From Salipiger abyssi (GTDB lineage Bacteria > Pseudomonadota > Alphaproteobacteria > Rhodobacterales > Rhodobacteraceae): a stretch of 64,000 nt of DNA. Shown here piece by piece: positions 8,434 through 17,469 of this stretch. Each line of letters begins with the position of its first letter. The stretch's first letter is position 1. The translations under genes and the position numbers were made by a program. A model generated the notes under the pieces. That model was given only the letters and a program-made list of their open reading frames with translations, ran no database searches and was not told where the DNA came from. Where the stretch lies: the NCBI RefSeq assembly GCF_001975705.1, contig NZ_CP015093.1:682001-746000 (forward strand), written 5' to 3'.

Positions 8434-9711
8434 ATGACACACGGCTTCGACACGCTGCAAATCCACGCAGGCGCCCGGCCCGATCCGGCCACCGGCGCCC
8501 GGCAGACGCCGATCTACCAGACCACGGCCTATGTGTTTCGCGACGCCGATCACGCCGCCGCGCTCTTCAACCTTCAGGAAGTGGGCTATATCTACTCCCG
8601 CCTGACCAACCCCACCGTCGCCGCGCTGCAAGAGCGCGTCGCGACGCTGGAGGGCGGCGCGGGCGCGATCTGCTGCTCCTCGGGGCACGCGGCACAGATC
8701 CTCGCGCTCTTTCCGCTGATGGCGCCGGGGCGCAATATCGTCGCCTCGACACGGCTTTACGGCGGCACGATCACCCAGTTCAGCCAGACCATCAAACGCT
8801 TTGGCTGGTCCTGCACCTTTGTCGATTTCGACGATCTCGACGCGGTCGAGGCGGCGATTGACGACGACACCCGCGCGGTGTTCTGCGAGAGCATCGCCAA
8901 CCCGGGCGGCTATGTCACCGATCTCGACGCCATCGCGGCGATTTCCGACAAGGCCGGCATTCCGCTCATCGTCGACAACACCTCGGCCACGCCTTACCTC
9001 TGCAAACCCATCGAGCACGGCGCCACCCTGGTGGTGCATTCGCTGACCAAATACATGACCGGCAACGGCACGGTCACCGGCGGCTGCGTGGTGGATTCGG
9101 GCAAGTTCGACTGGTCGGCCTCCGACAAGTTCCCCTCGCTCTCGGCGCCGGAGCCGGCCTATCACGGGCTGAAATTCCACGAGACCTTTGGCTCGCTGGC
9201 CTTCACCTTCCACGGCATCGCCATCGGCCTGCGCGATCTCGGCATGACGATGAACCCGCAGGGCGCGCATTACACGCTGATGGGCATCGAGACGCTGAGC
9301 CTGCGCATGCAGAAACATGTGGAGAACGCCACCCGCGTCGCCTCCTGGCTGGAAAACCACCCGGCGGTGGAGCAGGTCACCTATGCCGGCCTGCCCTCCT
9401 CGCCCTATAACGACCGGGTGGCCAAGATCTGCCCCAACGGCGCGGGCGGGCTGTTCACCGTGGCGCTCAAGGGCGGCTACGAGAGCTGCGTGAAATTCGT
9501 CGGCGCGCTGGAGATCTTCAGCCATGTGGCCAATCTCGGCGATGCGCGCAGCCTGGTGATCCATTCCGCCTCGACCACCCACCGCCAGCTCTCCGAAGAG
9601 CAGCAGATCGCGGCGGGCGCGGCGCCCAACGTGGTGCGGATCTCCATCGGGATCGAAGACCCCGAGGATCTCATCGCGGATCTGGATCAGGCGCTGACCA
9701 AGGCCGGCTGA
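8434..9711 (+). CDS. metY: O-acetylhomoserine aminocarboxypropyltransferase / sulfhydrylase
   Basis: A 425-residue PLP enzyme of the Cys/Met metabolism family that makes homocysteine from O-acetylhomoserine and sulfide. The PLP lysine is Lys206 in VVHSLTKYMTGNG. Other family marks are YSRLTNPTVAALQERVATLE, IFVDNTSATPYL-like IVDNTSATPYL and SIGIEDPEDLIADLDQAL at the C-terminus. Length agrees with MetY rather than the shorter MetB. The ATG at 8434 is preceded by CAGGGAGG. I see no SAM riboswitch in the 98 bp leader. The gene ends at a good rho-independent terminator at 9728. Confidence 0.95.
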   Translation: MTHGFDTLQIHAGARPDPATGARQTPIYQTTAYVFRDADHAAALFNLQEVGYIYSRLTNPTVAALQERVATLEGGAGAICCSSGHAAQILALFPLMAPGRNIVASTRLYGGTITQFSQTIKRFGWSCTFVDFDDLDAVEAAIDDDTRAVFCESIANPGGYVTDLDAIAAISDKAGIPLIVDNTSATPYLCKPIEHGATLVVHSLTKYMTGNGTVTGGCVVDSGKFDWSASDKFPSLSAPEPAYHGLKFHETFGSLAFTFHGIAIGLRDLGMTMNPQGAHYTLMGIETLSLRMQKHVENATRVASWLENHPAVEQVTYAGLPSSPYNDRVAKICPNGAGGLFTVALKGGYESCVKFVGALEIFSHVANLGDARSLVIHSASTTHRQLSEEQQIAAGAAPNVVRISIGIEDPEDLIADLDQALTKAG

Positions 9712-9727
9712 GCCTTTGTCGGGAACC

Positions 9728-9760
9728 GGGCAGCCGCCGCGTCAGGTGGCTGCCCTTTTT
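9728..9760 (+). terminator. Rho-independent terminator after metY
   Basis: The GGGCAGCC stem (9728-9735) pairs with GGCTGCCC (9748-9755), followed by TTTTT. It ends the metY transcript; the converging MOSC gene stops at 9776. Confidence 0.85.
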
Positions 9761-9775
9761 GCATGCGCGAGCGGC

Positions 9776-10321
9776 TCAGACCCGCTCCAGCGGCAGATGC
9801 GGCGCCTCGGGCAGATGCACGGTGATCGCGTCGCCCGGGCGCACAAGCCCGCCCCGCGTCACCACCGCCATGATCCCCGCCCGGCGGATCAGCCTGCCAT
9901 CCGCCCCGCGCATCAGCACCTCCGACAGCAGCCCGGGGCGAAAGCCCGAGATCTGCGCGCAGGGGTTGCGCAGACCGGTCACCTCGATTGCCGCCTCGCC
10001 GATCTCCAGCACCGTGCCGCGCGGCAGGCCCAGAAGGTCGAGCCCGCGCGTCGCGATATTCTCGCCCAGATCACCGGGCTGCAGATCGTAACCCTTTGCC
10101 GCCAGCTCCTCGAAGAGCTCGACCGCCAGCAGATGCACCTGGCGCAGATTGGGCTGGCTCGGATCCTGCGTCACGCGCGAGCGGTGCTGCACCGTCACGC
10201 CGCGATGGGCATCGCCCTCCACCCCCTCGCCCGCGATCAGCCGGATCGCGGCGCAGACGGGCTTGCTGAAGCGATGCGCCGCATCCTTCGCGACGGCGGC
10301 AACCTCGGCCACCGGACTCAC
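9776..10321 (-). CDS. MOSC domain protein
   Basis: A 181-residue protein of the MOSC (Moco sulfurase C-terminal) family. Visible marks are EGDAHRGVTVQHRSR near the N-terminus, GDLGENIATRGLDL in the middle and the cysteine-bearing TGLRNPCAQI, the usual sulfur-carrier cysteine position. Such stand-alone MOSC proteins are linked to transfer of activated sulfur or to oxyanion/N-hydroxyl reduction, but the substrate here is unknown. The GTG start at 10321 overlaps the stop of the upstream SIMPL gene by 4 bp (GTGA), showing translational coupling. Confidence 0.9.
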   Translation of the reverse strand: MSPVAEVAAVAKDAAHRFSKPVCAAIRLIAGEGVEGDAHRGVTVQHRSRVTQDPSQPNLRQVHLLAVELFEELAAKGYDLQPGDLGENIATRGLDLLGLPRGTVLEIGEAAIEVTGLRNPCAQISGFRPGLLSEVLMRGADGRLIRRAGIMAVVTRGGLVRPGDAITVHLPEAPHLPLERV

Positions 10322-11004
10322 TCGCCCAGAGCGAAGACCACGCTCACCCGGGCGTTCAGCACCGACTCGCCCGCCGCCACCGGCGCGGCAGAGACCCGCG
10401 CCATCTCCATCATCGGCGCCGGCGCATAGCCGCCGCCCGCCTCCGAGATCGACAGCACCGGCCCAAGCGTCACCCCGGCGGCCTCGGCCAGCACCTGAGC
10501 GCGCGACATCGCATCCGCCACCGCGTCGCGGCGCGCCTCGTTCATCACCGGATCCGGCTCCTGCAAACCGAAGGTCAGCCCCGACAGGCGGTTGGCCCCG
10601 TCCTCGGTCACCGCGCCCAGCACCTCGCCGAGCTGGTCCAGATCGCGCACCCGCACGGTCAGCCGGTTGCTCGCCTGATACCCCTCGATCTCGCGCCCGC
10701 GCCCCTGGCCGTAATCGTTCCAGACCGGTTGCAGGCCGATATCCGAGGTCTGCCGGTCGCGCGGCGCGATCCCCAGCGTGTCGAGCCGGGCGAGAATCGC
10801 CGCCGCGACCTGGTTGGCCTCCTCCATCGCGGCGCCGGGCTCTTCGTTCTGCGCGGTCACGCCAAGCGTCACGGTGGCCATGTCGGGCACGGCGGCGGCC
10901 TGACCTTCGCCGGTCACGGTCATCCGGGGGCTGTCGTCCTGGGCCAGCGCCACGGCGGGCGGCATCATCAGAACGCAGAGCGCGGCAAGGGCAAAGCGGC
11001 GCAT
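10318..11004 (-). CDS. SIMPL domain (DUF541) periplasmic protein
   Basis: A 228-residue protein with a signal peptide (MRRFALAALCVLMMPPAVALAQ) and a SIMPL/DUF541 body: MTVTGEGQAAAVPDMATVTLGV near the start and ARVSVVFALGE at the end. Family members form oligomeric periplasmic or surface assemblies with roles in oxidative stress or signalling that are poorly defined. The ATG at 11004 has an AGGAGGATT ribosome site. It is the first gene of a two-gene minus-strand unit with the MOSC gene. Confidence 0.88.
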   Translation of the reverse strand: MRRFALAALCVLMMPPAVALAQDDSPRMTVTGEGQAAAVPDMATVTLGVTAQNEEPGAAMEEANQVAAAILARLDTLGIAPRDRQTSDIGLQPVWNDYGQGRGREIEGYQASNRLTVRVRDLDQLGEVLGAVTEDGANRLSGLTFGLQEPDPVMNEARRDAVADAMSRAQVLAEAAGVTLGPVLSISEAGGGYAPAPMMEMARVSAAPVAAGESVLNARVSVVFALGE

Positions 11005-11171
11005 GGAATCCTCCTTTGGTCATGCGGATCTTTGCCTAACATCCTTCGCCCGCCCTCCGCCCGCAAGGGTCTGCGGCGAAAGCTTTCTTTCACTAAGCGG
11101 AGAGCTGCTGTAGACTGAGGCCCCACGCCTTGGGACTCCCCACGGCACACGAGCAGTGATAGAGACCGTGC

Positions 11172-14009
11172 ATGGCACCGAATTTCGCGCTTTCCCTCTC
11201 TTTCGAAGGCATCGCCCTGCTGCGCCGTGCCGGCACCGGCTGGATCCGTCTGAGCGAGGTTGCGCTGGATCGCGACGATCTCGACGCGGCCCTGCGCGCG
11301 CTGCACGAAGAGGCCGAGACCGCCGCCCCGGACGGGGCAAAGGTCATCCTCGTGCTGCCCAACGAGCAGATCCGCTATCTCGACCTGCCCGATCCCGGCG
11401 GCGATGACGCGACGCGCGGTGCGACTGTGCGCGCGGCGCTCGACGGGGCCACGCCCTACGCGGTGGACGAGCTGGTGATCGACTGGTCGCGGCGCGGCGA
11501 CACGCTGCTCGCCGCCGCCGTCGCGCGCGAGACGCTGGAGGAGGCCGACGGGTTCATCCGCGCCCACGGGTTCGATCCGGTGAGCTTCACCGCAATGCCC
11601 GAGGCCGGCAGCTTCGAGGGTCCGGCGTTTTTCGGCGCCGCGCCGGGCTGGAGCGGCACGCCGCCCGAGCGGTTGTCGCAACCGATCCGGATCGTCGCCG
11701 CGCCCGAACCGGAGCCCGCCCCTAAGCCAGAGCCCGTCCCTGAACCCCAACCGGAGGCCCCCGCCGAACAGACGGCGCCGGATATCCCCGCGGCGGCGCT
11801 GGCACCGCTGCCGGAGCCGGCCCCCACAAAGGCCGAGGAGCCTCCCGCGCCGGCGGAGCCCGAGATCGCCAGGAGCGAAACGACATCTCCGACGCCCCCC
11901 AAGACGGAGGCAGCAAAGGAGGCGGAAAAGGCCGCGCCCGCCGAAACGCCGCCGTCAGCGGACGACGTTCCCAAAGCAGAGCCAAAGGACGAGACAGAGA
12001 CCCCCGGCCCCGCCAGCTTCGGACAAGGGGTCTTCGGCCCCGGCGGCAATGCCCGCGCCGACACGATCCCCGCGCCGGAGAACGAGGCGCCCCGGCTGCG
12101 CGCCGCGCCCGCGCCCGGCAAGACCCCGCCGCTGCCCGGCGCCGGCGCTGCGGCCTCCGGCCCCGCGCCGAGCTTTACCAGCATCCGCGCCACCCGCGAT
12201 CTGCCGCCCGCCGCCCCCGCGCCCTCGGTACAGCCGGCAGCGGAGCCCGGCACGGGCGCGGCGAAAGGCAAGGCCAAGCTCCGCGCCCGTGAGGCGGATG
12301 GTGCGGCGCCCGTGCCGCCCGCGCCTGTGCCGCCAGCGGCAACGCCTGCAAAGGAAAAGGACGGGCTCGGCAAGCGCGCGCGCGCCGCGCTGAGCGGCCC
12401 GGCACGCGGCAAGGCCAAACCCGCCGAAACGAAACAGCCGCAAGCCCCGAAGAAACCCCGCAAAGCCGCCAAAGCCGCGCCCGCACCTGCGGCGCCCCCC
12501 GCCCCCGCACCTGCCGCTAAGAGCGCCCCGCCGGGGCCGCGCCCGGACGCGGTGCAAACCGCCGCGCTGCGCCGCAGCCGCAACGACGATCCCGGCCCTG
12601 CGACCGCGATGACCGCCGCCGCGACCTTCGATCTGGAAGAAGAGCGCCGCCGCATGACGGTGTTCGGCGCCCGCAATGGCGAGCCGATTGGCGGCAAGCC
12701 GCGCTATCTCGGGCTCATGCTGACCGCCGTGCTGCTGCTCTTCCTCGCCGGGGTAGCCGCCTGGGCGTCGGTCTTCCTCGACGAGGGGCTGTCGCGCTTC
12801 TTCGGCGGGTCGGATGTCACCGAAACCGCCGCCGTCGCGCCCCAGCCCGACGCCACACCGGCGCCGGTCGCGGCACCGGCCCCGGAGGCCGAAGACGAAA
12901 CGGCCTTGACCGCGATCGAGCCTGCGCCCGTGGCACCACCACCACCGCCGCCCGCCCCGACCCCGATCCCGCCCGAGGGCGCGCAGGCCCCCACGCCCGA
13001 AGAGGCCGAGGCGCGCTATGCCGCCACCGGGATCTGGCAGCGCGCGCCCACCGCGCCGCTGGAGCCGGCGCCGGATCAGCTCGAAGATCTCTATGTCGCC
13101 TCGGTCGATCCCAAGGTCGGCCAGTTCGACGCGGTGGCCCTTCCCGAAGCGCCCGCCGCCGGCGACGATCTGCCGCTCGATCCGCAGCGGCTGCCGCCCG
13201 GCCCGGATGTCCGCTTCGATCTCGACGATCAGGGGCTGGTGCGCGCCACGCCCGAGGGCGCGATCTCGCCCGACGGGGTGCGGGTCTTTGCCGGGCAACC
13301 GCCGCAGGTGCCGCCAGCGCGCAGCATAGCCGAGACGCCCGACCCACCGGCATCAGACGCGGAGGCCGCGCCGCAGGAGGCCTCGGATCCGGCGCTTCAG
13401 CAGTTGCAGGAGCGCCGCCCGCAGGCCCGCCCCGGCGATCTCGTGGAGCAGACCGAGCGCGCCAATCTCGGCGGCATCTCGATTGCCGAGCTTTCCCGCA
13501 AGCGCCCGGCCCTGCGCCCGCTCAGCGCGCAGGAACAGGCGAGCGCGCAGGCGGAGGCCCAGCAGGCCGAGGATACCGCCGATCAGGCCGAGGACAGCGC
13601 CGAGCCCGACACGCCGCCCGCCACAGAGCTCGCCATCGCGAATTCGCTGGCGCCGCAGCCCCGCCCCGGCGACATGGCCGGCATCGTCCGCCGCGCCGAG
13701 CGCGAGACGGTGCAGACCGCCTCCACCGCCCCGGTGCGCATGCAGCCCGGCCCGCGCGTGCCGCAGAACACCAATGTGGCCAAGGAAGCGACGGTGCGGA
13801 ACCAGATCAACCTGCGCCAGATGAATCTGATCGGGGTGTTCGGCAAGGCGTCGAGCCGCCGCGCGCTGGTGCGGCTGTCGAACGGGCGGCTGCAAAACGT
13901 CAAGGTGGGCGACCGGCTGGACGGCGGGCGCGTCGCCGCCATCGGGGAGTCCGAGCTGCAACTCACCAAGAGCGGGCGCAACATCGTGTTGCGGATGCCC
14001 AGCGGCTAA
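11172..14009 (+). CDS. Large protein joining a GspL/PilM-like domain, one membrane helix and a PilP/GspC-like domain
   Basis: 945 residues. Residues 1-170 resemble the cytoplasmic actin-like fold of GspL/PilM (NFALSLSFEGIALLRR, VILVLPNEQIRYLDLP, a later TPYAVDELVIDW). Residues 175-500 are Pro/Ala/Glu-rich. One transmembrane helix lies at about 511-535 (GLMLTAVLLLFLAGVAAWAS). A second Pro/Glu-rich stretch with two RPGD motifs follows. The last 70 residues (from about 877: INLRQMNLIGVFGKAS to NIVLRMPSG) look like the PilP/GspC homology-region fold that binds secretins. It is probably a single-pass inner-membrane protein with a cytoplasmic N-terminus. No secretin or pilin genes are nearby. Both terminal domain calls are by pattern only and the function is unproven. 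Confidence 0.7.
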   Translation: MAPNFALSLSFEGIALLRRAGTGWIRLSEVALDRDDLDAALRALHEEAETAAPDGAKVILVLPNEQIRYLDLPDPGGDDATRGATVRAALDGATPYAVDELVIDWSRRGDTLLAAAVARETLEEADGFIRAHGFDPVSFTAMPEAGSFEGPAFFGAAPGWSGTPPERLSQPIRIVAAPEPEPAPKPEPVPEPQPEAPAEQTAPDIPAAALAPLPEPAPTKAEEPPAPAEPEIARSETTSPTPPKTEAAKEAEKAAPAETPPSADDVPKAEPKDETETPGPASFGQGVFGPGGNARADTIPAPENEAPRLRAAPAPGKTPPLPGAGAAASGPAPSFTSIRATRDLPPAAPAPSVQPAAEPGTGAAKGKAKLRAREADGAAPVPPAPVPPAATPAKEKDGLGKRARAALSGPARGKAKPAETKQPQAPKKPRKAAKAAPAPAAPPAPAPAAKSAPPGPRPDAVQTAALRRSRNDDPGPATAMTAAATFDLEEERRRMTVFGARNGEPIGGKPRYLGLMLTAVLLLFLAGVAAWASVFLDEGLSRFFGGSDVTETAAVAPQPDATPAPVAAPAPEAEDETALTAIEPAPVAPPPPPPAPTPIPPEGAQAPTPEEAEARYAATGIWQRAPTAPLEPAPDQLEDLYVASVDPKVGQFDAVALPEAPAAGDDLPLDPQRLPPGPDVRFDLDDQGLVRATPEGAISPDGVRVFAGQPPQVPPARSIAETPDPPASDAEAAPQEASDPALQQLQERRPQARPGDLVEQTERANLGGISIAELSRKRPALRPLSAQEQASAQAEAQQAEDTADQAEDSAEPDTPPATELAIANSLAPQPRPGDMAGIVRRAERETVQTASTAPVRMQPGPRVPQNTNVAKEATVRNQINLRQMNLIGVFGKASSRRALVRLSNGRLQNVKVGDRLDGGRVAAIGESELQLTKSGRNIVLRMPSG

Positions 14010-14021
14010 ACCGGGCGCGCC

Positions 14022-14067
14022 GCAAATTCCTTCAAAGGAATTTGCAACTCTTTTCGAAAAGAGTTGC
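14022..14067. terminator. Two overlapping palindromes between convergent genes
   Basis: GCAAATTCCTT-CA-AAGGAATTTGC (14022-14045) is followed at once by GCAACTCTTTTC paired with GAAAAGAGTTGC (14044-14067, a perfect 24 bp palindrome). They lie between the converging 11172 gene and uvrD and probably act as a bidirectional terminator. Confidence 0.7.
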
Positions 14068-14073
14068 CGTCGC

Positions 14074-16515
14074 TCAGAACGGCACGTCGTCCTCCGCATG
14101 CACGAAGCGCGCGACCACCTTCTTCACCCCGGATTTCTCGAAGGCGATCTCCAGCTTGTCGCCCTCGATCCCGGTGATCTCGCCATAACCGAATTTCTGG
14201 TGAAACACCCGCTGGCCCATCTCGAAGGCCGAGACCGCCTGAAGGTCGATCACCGTATTGCGGCTTTCGCGCGGCTGGCTCACCGGGCGCTGCGACGAGC
14301 GTTCCTGCAAGCGCTTCCAGCCCGGGGAATTGTAGACATTGGCCTCCGCCGCCCGCGTTTCCAGCCCCGATCCGCCGCCATAGGCCGCCGCTGCGCCGTA
14401 GCCGCCGCCATAGAGCCCCGGCGGCGTCAGCACCTCCACATGCGCCTCGGGCAGCTCGTCGATGAAACGCGACGGCAGCGCCGATTGCCACTGGCCGAAC
14501 ACCCGGCGGTTGCCGGCGAAGGAGATCGTGCAGAGCTCCTCGGCCCGGGTGATCCCGACATAGGCCAGCCGCCGCTCCTCCTCGAGCCCCTTCAGCCCGC
14601 TCTCGTCCATGCTGCGCTGCGACGGGAACAGCCCGTCCTCCCAGCCCGGCAGGAAGACGCAGGGGAATTCCAGCCCCTTGGCCGCGTGCAGCGTCATGAT
14701 CGAGACCTTGGCGCCGGCCTCCTCGCTCTCATTGTCCATGATCAGCGCGACGTGTTCGAGGAACCCCTGAAGGTTCTCGAACTGCTCCAGCGCCTTGACC
14801 AGCTCCTTGAGGTTCTCCAGCCGGCCCGGCGCCTCGGGCGTCTTGTCGTTCTGCCACATCGCCGTGTAGCCGGATTCGTCGAGAATGACCTCGGCCAGCT
14901 CCATATGGCTGAGCTCCGGCGTGCCGCGCCGGGTCTCGCCCACCAAAAAGGCGGGCTCGTCGTCGATCACATCGGCGCTGTCTTCGGCCTCGCCCGGGCG
15001 CAGCACCGGCCCCAGCATGGTCTCGCGCCAGCGCGCCAGATTTTCGCAGAGCATCCGCAGCTGGCCGGCGCCCTTGCCCCGGAGCCGCTCCTCCTCCACC
15101 GCGATGCGGGCGCCCTCGATCAGCGACACGCCGAATTCCCGCGCCGTCGCCTGAATGGTCTGCTGCGCCTTGTCGCCAAGGCCGCGCTTGGGGGTGTTGA
15201 CGATGCGCTCGAAGGCGAGATCGTCATCGGGCGAGACCACCAGCCGGAAATAGGCCATGGCGTCGCGGATCTCCATCCGCTCGTAAAAGCGCGGGCCGCC
15301 GATGACGCGATAGGGCAGACCGATGGTGAGGAACCGGTCCTCGAAGGCGCGCATCTGATGCGAGGCACGCACCAGAATGGCGATGTCGTCGAGCGAATAT
15401 TGCCGCAGCCCGCGCGTACCCTTTTGCAGCGACTCGATCTCCTCGCCGATCCAGCGCGCCTCTTCCTCGCCGTCCCAGTGGCCGATGAGGCGGACCTTCT
15501 CGCCCTCCTCGGCCTGGGTCCAGAGCTCCTTGCCCAGCCGACCCTCATTGCCGCGGATCACGCCGGACGCGGCAGCGAGGATATGCGGGGTCGAGCGGTA
15601 ATTCTGTTCCAGCCGCACCACATGGGCGCCGGGGAAATCCTTTTCAAAGCGCAGGATGTTGCCGACCTCGGCACCGCGCCAGCCATAGATCGACTGGTCG
15701 TCATCGCCGACGCAGCAGATGTTCTTGTGTCCCCCGGCCAGCAGCCGCAGCCAGAGATACTGCGCAACGTTGGTATCCTGATACTCGTCCACGAGGATGT
15801 AGCGGAACCAGCGCTGATACTGCGCCAGCACATCCGGATGCGCCTGAAAGATCGTCACCACATGCAGCAGCAGGTCGCCGAAATCGCAGGCATTGAGTTC
15901 GCGCAGACGGGCTTGGTACTGCTCGTAAAGCTCGGTGCCGCGATGGTTGAAGGCGCCAGCCTCGGAGGCGGGCACCTTGGAGGGCGTCCAGGCGCGGTTC
16001 TTCCAGTGGTCGATGAGCGAGGCAAGCTGCCGCGCCGGCCAGCGCTTTTCGTCGATATTGTTGAGCGAGAGCAGCTGTTTCAGCAGGCGGATCTGATCGT
16101 CGGTATCGAGAATGGTGAAATTGCTCTTGAGCCCGGCCAGCTCCGCATGGCGGCGCAGCAGCTTGACGCAGATCGCATGGAAGGTGCCGAGCCAGGGCAT
16201 GCCCTCGATCTGCTGGCCGAGCATCCGCCCCACCCGCTCCTTCATCTCGCGCGCGGCCTTGTTGGTGAAGGTCACCGCGAGGATCTCGTTCGCGCGCGCA
16301 TTGCCGCTCATCAGAAGATGCACGATCCGCGCGGTCAGCGCCTTGGTCTTGCCGGTGCCCGCGCCGGCCAGCATCAGCACCGGCCCGTCCATCTGCAACA
16401 CCGCCTCGCGCTGCGCCGGATTCAGGTCGTCGAGATAGGGCGCGGGCCGTGCCGCCATGGCGCGGGCCGACAGCGACGCGCCTTCGAAGGCGTCCATGTC
16501 ATCGAAACTGCTCAT
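14074..16515 (-). CDS. uvrD: ATP-dependent DNA helicase II (UvrD/PcrA)
   Basis: 813 residues, an SF1A 3'-5' helicase for nucleotide-excision and mismatch repair. Motifs in order: Q motif LNPAQREAV, Walker A GAGTGKT at 51-57, DEYQDTN (Walker B), GDDDQSIYGWRGA, QNYRSTPHIL, VSIMTLHAAKGLEF and VGITRAEELC. The C-terminus ends in a PcrA/UvrD Tudor-like tail (VFHQKFGYGEITGIEGDKL). The start at 16515 (MSSFDDMDAFEG) is preferred; upstream in-frame residues back to 16626 look non-coding and lie in AT-rich DNA. Monocistronic. Confidence 0.96.
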   Translation of the reverse strand: MSSFDDMDAFEGASLSARAMAARPAPYLDDLNPAQREAVLQMDGPVLMLAGAGTGKTKALTARIVHLLMSGNARANEILAVTFTNKAAREMKERVGRMLGQQIEGMPWLGTFHAICVKLLRRHAELAGLKSNFTILDTDDQIRLLKQLLSLNNIDEKRWPARQLASLIDHWKNRAWTPSKVPASEAGAFNHRGTELYEQYQARLRELNACDFGDLLLHVVTIFQAHPDVLAQYQRWFRYILVDEYQDTNVAQYLWLRLLAGGHKNICCVGDDDQSIYGWRGAEVGNILRFEKDFPGAHVVRLEQNYRSTPHILAAASGVIRGNEGRLGKELWTQAEEGEKVRLIGHWDGEEEARWIGEEIESLQKGTRGLRQYSLDDIAILVRASHQMRAFEDRFLTIGLPYRVIGGPRFYERMEIRDAMAYFRLVVSPDDDLAFERIVNTPKRGLGDKAQQTIQATAREFGVSLIEGARIAVEEERLRGKGAGQLRMLCENLARWRETMLGPVLRPGEAEDSADVIDDEPAFLVGETRRGTPELSHMELAEVILDESGYTAMWQNDKTPEAPGRLENLKELVKALEQFENLQGFLEHVALIMDNESEEAGAKVSIMTLHAAKGLEFPCVFLPGWEDGLFPSQRSMDESGLKGLEEERRLAYVGITRAEELCTISFAGNRRVFGQWQSALPSRFIDELPEAHVEVLTPPGLYGGGYGAAAAYGGGSGLETRAAEANVYNSPGWKRLQERSSQRPVSQPRESRNTVIDLQAVSAFEMGQRVFHQKFGYGEITGIEGDKLEIAFEKSGVKKVVARFVHAEDDVPF

Positions 16516-16859
16516 GGGGCGAAAATAGCGCGACGGCCCGGCGGTGGGAAGGGCCGTTCTGCATTTGTTCATAACTTCGCGCAGGCGGCAAAAACACGGG
16601 CGCACAGCAAAAACGAATCGTTTCATAGCGCCAATTGCAATAGTGCGGACAAATCACAACCTAAAGGGAATCGAATAAATTCAGATTCAATTTTAAGGGA
16701 ATCGGCCGCTTAGTATTTGGAAGAAAACTATCACCCAAAAAAATTATCAGAACAAAATACGGCAAAACTGAGGCCAACGGTTAAATTACTGAGATATTAA
16801 TGCGACAGAATTGAATCACCCGCGGTGCATTTGCCGCATTTTCTTTAGTGGGGGTAGAT
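16516..16859. other. AT-rich leader of the RTX gene with a direct repeat
   Basis: The roughly 230 bp from 16620 to 16850 are strikingly AT-rich compared with the rest of the window. AAGGGAATCG occurs twice, at 16664-16673 and 16695-16704 (31 bp apart, about three helical turns). This is consistent with a tightly regulated promoter, a silenced (xenogeneic) promoter or horizontally acquired DNA. No gene of its own is seen. Confidence 0.55.
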
Positions 16860-17372
16860 ATGGAACTTACTGATACTGGTGATACTTTCAACGGCGACCA
16901 AACCGGCGAAGTCATTGATGGCCTGAACGGTGCAGATTCGATCGCAGGCAATGCCGGCAACGACACCATCAGCGGCGGCGGTGGCCGCGATCTGCTGCTT
17001 GGCGGACAAGGGCAGGACACCGTGCTTGGCGGTGGCGGTAGCGATACCATCTATGGCGGCGCAGATGACGATTTCATCTATGGGAACGCAGGCGCTGACT
17101 TTCTTTCCGGCGACCTGGGTGCCGACACACTGAAAGGCGGCGGCGGAAACGACACCTTCATGTTCAAGGCGGCGACCGCAGACGCGACAGACACCATCGT
17201 CGATTACAACGCCGGTGAAACCCTTCTCTTTGAGGGCTTCGCGGTCGACTCTGTCGACTTCAACACAGTAAATGGTGACGACCTGCTGATCACAATCGAC
17301 GGTGTCGACGTGGTCATCATCGAGGATTTCGACATTCTCGATATTGGCAGCCTCAATTTTGAGTTTGCCTGA
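16860..17372 (+). CDS. Small RTX (hemolysin-type calcium-binding repeat) protein
   Basis: A 170-residue acidic protein. Residues about 20-105 contain nine GGxGxDxhx-like nonapeptides (for example GNAGNDTIS, GGGGRDLLL, GGQGQDTVL). These form a calcium-dependent beta-roll. The last 65 residues resemble the uncleaved C-terminal type I secretion signal region of RTX exoproteins, ending LNFEFA. There is no enzyme domain and no N-terminal signal, so export would be by a type I system encoded elsewhere. The ATG at 16860 has a GTGGGGG ribosome site; a GTG at 16848 is an alternative. The gene has its own terminator at 17388. Confidence 0.88.
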   Translation: MELTDTGDTFNGDQTGEVIDGLNGADSIAGNAGNDTISGGGGRDLLLGGQGQDTVLGGGGSDTIYGGADDDFIYGNAGADFLSGDLGADTLKGGGGNDTFMFKAATADATDTIVDYNAGETLLFEGFAVDSVDFNTVNGDDLLITIDGVDVVIIEDFDILDIGSLNFEFA

Positions 17373-17387
17373 TACTTGAATATAAGA

Positions 17388-17420
17388 GCCGGGCGCGCCT
17401 TTTTCGGGCGCCCGGCTTTC
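17388..17420 (+). terminator. Terminator after the RTX gene
   Basis: GCCGGGCGC (17388-17396) pairs with GCGCCCGGC (17408-17416), with a T-rich loop and TTT after the stem. Confidence 0.8.
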
Positions 17421-17469
17421 TCGCCGGAAAAAACGCCGGAAACCAGGCCGCCCGCCCGGGCGGCCTGCC

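Noticed and set aside
14098..16713. 871-codon open frame opposite uvrD
   Set aside because: Antisense shadow of the clearly identified helicase; no recognisable domain.
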